From the NCBI RefSeq assembly GCF_009901955.1, contig NZ_WUTS01000001.1, forward strand, positions 3,243,537-3,307,536: 64,000 nt of DNA, written 5' to 3'. Position numbers and translations under genes: made by a program. Numbering within the stretch: position 1 is the first letter of the stretch; the number at the start of each line of letters is the position of its first letter. The notes under the pieces were generated by a model that was given only the letters and a program-made list of their open reading frames with translations, did not search any database and was not told where the DNA came from. Origin of the DNA: Halomonas icarae (lineage in GTDB: Bacteria; Pseudomonadota; Gammaproteobacteria; Pseudomonadales; Halomonadaceae). Below are positions 63,938-64,000 of the stretch, one piece after another.

Positions 63938-64000
63938 ACCACAGGTTTCAGGAGTTACCAAGAAACGCCAGAAACCGCATGAACAGGGGCCTTCGGGCCC
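63938..64000. other. Downstream flank of ssrA
   Basis: No gene is seen. The last 16 bases form GGGGCC-TTCG-GGCCC, which is probably the first part of the ssrA terminator, cut by the window end. Confidence 0.4.

Overview
This window is a contiguous piece of a high-GC gammaproteobacterial chromosome, most likely from Halomonas or a close relative (Halomonadaceae). The gene order supports this: gluQ-cbrA-cbrB-pcnB-folK-panB-panC, pilT/pilU divergent from yggS-proC-yggT-metX-metW, and secG-tRNA-Leu-tRNA-fMet-rimP-nusA-infB-rbfA-truB-rpsO-pnp are shared with Pseudomonas and Halomonas. A phaA-type thiolase and a carboxynorspermidine pathway also fit. There are no rRNA genes, insertion sequences, prophages or CRISPR arrays. 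The genes are overwhelmingly core genes, and the novelty lies in intergenic and regulatory DNA.

Layout. 1-470: end of an anaerobic respiration operon (NapE-like gene plus a truncated NapC/TorC cytochrome gene, minus strand). 945-3314: two-gene carboxynorspermidine operon. 3436-5230: gap, with a divergent 5' remnant of pyruvate kinase and HexR-like boxes between them. 5231-18400: tyrS, anmK, pilU/pilT, yggS-proC-yggT-metX-metW-DUF4426, sfsA and an aminotransferase, dksA-gluQ and a small membrane protein. 18390-25604: cbrA-cbrB, then an apparent CrcZ-type Hfq/Crc decoy RNA with its own sigma-54 promoter and strong terminator, then pcnB-folK. 25717-28817: panB, panC, acetyl-CoA acetyltransferase. 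29068-41741 (minus): the classical transcription/translation cluster pnp, rpsO, truB, rbfA, infB, nusA, rimP, tRNA-fMet, tRNA-Leu, secG, tpiA, glmM, folP. 41903-51625: ftsH, rlmE, yhbY, greA, carB, carA, dapB. 51683-55027: EamA transporter, DUF2218-like protein, CorA transporter, and an HNH endonuclease that may carry a sulfur-binding domain. 55121-63516: dnaJ, dnaK, grpE, recN, fur, bamE, rnfH, ratA, smpB. 63557-63937: tmRNA.

How it works together. CbrA/CbrB with the RNA between cbrB and pcnB forms a carbon-catabolite-repression module. The RNA has eight CAACAA-type A-rich clusters, a GG-N10-GC sigma-54 promoter and a terminator with a 10-bp stem, at exactly the place Pseudomonas encodes CrcZ. 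The heat-shock genes grpE and dnaK each have a near-consensus RpoH promoter with a 13-nt spacer. carAB has a leader ORF that ends just before an intrinsic terminator, which suggests attenuation. Many intergenic spaces hold short tandem repeats (6, 7, 13, 15, 18, 21 and 22 bp periods), an unusual density for such a conserved region.

All assignments come from reading the sequence and from recall of family features. No database search was run.
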